Source: Candidatus Rifleibacteriota bacterium
GTDB lineage: Bacteria; Vulcanimicrobiota; Xenobia; Xenobiales; Xenobiaceae
Direction of reading: 5' to 3'
Length of the DNA: 7,198 bases
Assembly: GCA_900772775.1 (NCBI GenBank)
Contig: CAAGRW010000138.1
Location: forward strand, 1-7,198
The notes under the pieces are model-generated. The model did no database searches. It saw nothing but the letters and a program-made list of their open reading frames with translations, and was not told the origin of the DNA. This document shows positions 6,340-7,198 of the stretch, one piece after another (position 1 is the first letter of the stretch; each line of letters begins with the position of its first letter). The position numbers and the translations under genes were made by a program.

Positions 6340-6425
6340 CTAAAAAGCGTGTTTTGCCACATTTGCCCTTATCCCCTACCTGAAAAGTGAATGACTTCTG
6401 ATAAAGCGAGGATTAAAAGAACCGC

Positions 6426-7198
6426 TTATTGATTCTTTGACAAGGGTAAAGATGACAAATGTTGGCTGAGAACCTCTTTTAATAAATTTTTCTTTTTCCC
6501 TTGGTTCTCCGAATCGGAGTTTGCTGAATCTTGATTTGATTGAGGTTCGGAAGGAGTAATTGCAGAAATGTCTGTTGATTCCGAACTAATTTCTTGGGAT
6601 TCGTCCTCTTTTGACGTTGAAGAAAGTTGACTCGGAGTAATTTCAAAATTGGCTAAAGTTGTGATCGATTGATCGGTCATACCTAAAAGAAGGTGTCGGC
6701 CGTGAGTTTCGAGCAAAACGATAGACTTATTGGGGGCTAGCGCTTTTCTTTCAATTATATTTATGTGTTTTTTGGGAGTAGCTGTAGCTCCGGTAAACTT
6801 GTTAAATAGCGGTGCAAATATCTTTAGAGACAGCCAAATAATTGTGCATGTTATGCACAACATTAAGAACATGGAGCCTAAACGAGGAACGAAAGTAGAC
6901 TCTACCTTAGTGGCTCCTGCATCTGATGAAGGTGGCCAAGGCTCATGTAAAATAGAAAAATAAGGGTTTTCTTTTTCTTTAGAAGTGGAAGTTTGTTTGG
7001 CTGCAGCTTTCGGAGAAGCTTCTACTGTCGGAGCTGCGCTTTTTATTTGTTTCGTTGCAACGGTTTTGGCGTTTACTTGAACTTTTTGTTTAATTTCTGT
7101 GTTCTTTGAAGTTTGATTAGCCGAAGTTTTGTTCGCTTCGCTGGCTGCTTGTTGGGCTTCCAATTCGGCTTGTTTTTCCAAGGCGGCTTTTTCTTGCT
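6426..7198 (-). CDS. fliO: Flagellar biosynthesis protein FliO (N-terminus outside window)
   Basis: FliO is a bitopic membrane protein that helps FliP assemble into the export channel. The frame is open to the right edge with no credible start (a TTG at 7181 lies within a continuous Gln/Lys/Ala-rich stretch), so the true start and any signal peptide lie beyond the window. The visible part begins with a long low-complexity region of Ala, Lys, Gln, Ser and Thr. One membrane helix follows (SMFLMLCITCTIIWLSLKIF, about 6820-6880). The cytoplasmic FliO domain comes next, with INIIERKALAPNKSIVLLE and GRHLLLGMTD, typical of the family. The C-terminus is a Ser/Glu/Asn-rich tail with a basic patch (GKKKNLLKE). 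Sequence conservation in FliO is low; the call rests on this topology, the domain motif and its place directly before fliP. Confidence 0.88.
   Translation of the reverse strand, partial: QEKAALEKQAELEAQQAASEANKTSANQTSKNTEIKQKVQVNAKTVATKQIKSAAPTVEASPKAAAKQTSTSKEKENPYFSILHEPWPPSSDAGATKVESTFVPRLGSMFLMLCITCTIIWLSLKIFAPLFNKFTGATATPKKHINIIERKALAPNKSIVLLETHGRHLLLGMTDQSITTLANFEITPSQLSSTSKEDESQEISSESTDISAITPSEPQSNQDSANSDSENQGKKKNLLKEVLSQHLSSLPLSKNQ

Noticed and set aside
6249..6362. Minus-strand 37-residue frame (starts MWQNTLFRKK) in the fliO-fliP gap
   Set aside because: A GGG only three bases from the ATG is too close for a good SD, the frame is short, and it overlaps the other candidate frames; chance is the simplest explanation.
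6179..6425. c-di-GMP (GEMM) riboswitch upstream of fliP
   Set aside because: AGGGCAAA on the minus strand recalls the GEMM core, but the second conserved half and the expected paired elements are absent.

Overview
The window is mostly a block of flagellar protein-export genes read on the minus strand. In transcription order (right to left) it holds fliO (5' end outside the window), fliP, fliQ, fliR, flhB and flhA. All six are intact and recognisable, apart from the clipped start of fliO. Together they encode the membrane part of the flagellar type III export gate: the FliP/FliQ/FliR channel, FlhB as substrate-specificity switch, FlhA as the large export ring protein, and FliO as an assembly helper for FliP.

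The gene order, near-consensus Shine-Dalgarno (SD) sequences (for example AAGGAGGTGAT before flhB), moderate G+C and FlhA/FliP sequence style suggest a motile member of the Bacillota. I lean towards Negativicutes or a relative, but this is inferred from style and not proven by a marker gene.

Layout: 2-253 is the 3' end of an unrelated plus-strand gene of unknown function, closed by a strong terminator at 257-296. Convergent to it, at 318-635, lies a small minus-strand gene for an acidic 105-residue protein I do not recognise. It sits just downstream of flhA, where many Bacillota carry flhF and flhG; those genes are not here. A stable hairpin at 700-744 separates it from flhA. flhA (748-2886) and flhB (3021-4226) are separated by 134 bases containing a long imperfect hairpin. 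flhB, fliR and fliQ are packed with gaps of 14 and 6 bases, which suggests translational coupling.

The most unusual part is the 247-base gap between fliO and fliP (6179-6425). The rest of the cluster is compact, yet this gap holds a run of hairpins, a plus-strand terminator-like structure with an eight-T tract, and a 35-codon plus-strand reading frame ending just before that terminator. It may encode a small antisense-oriented RNA or protein, or be a structured leader for fliP. No CRISPR array, mobile element, tRNA or rRNA was seen.
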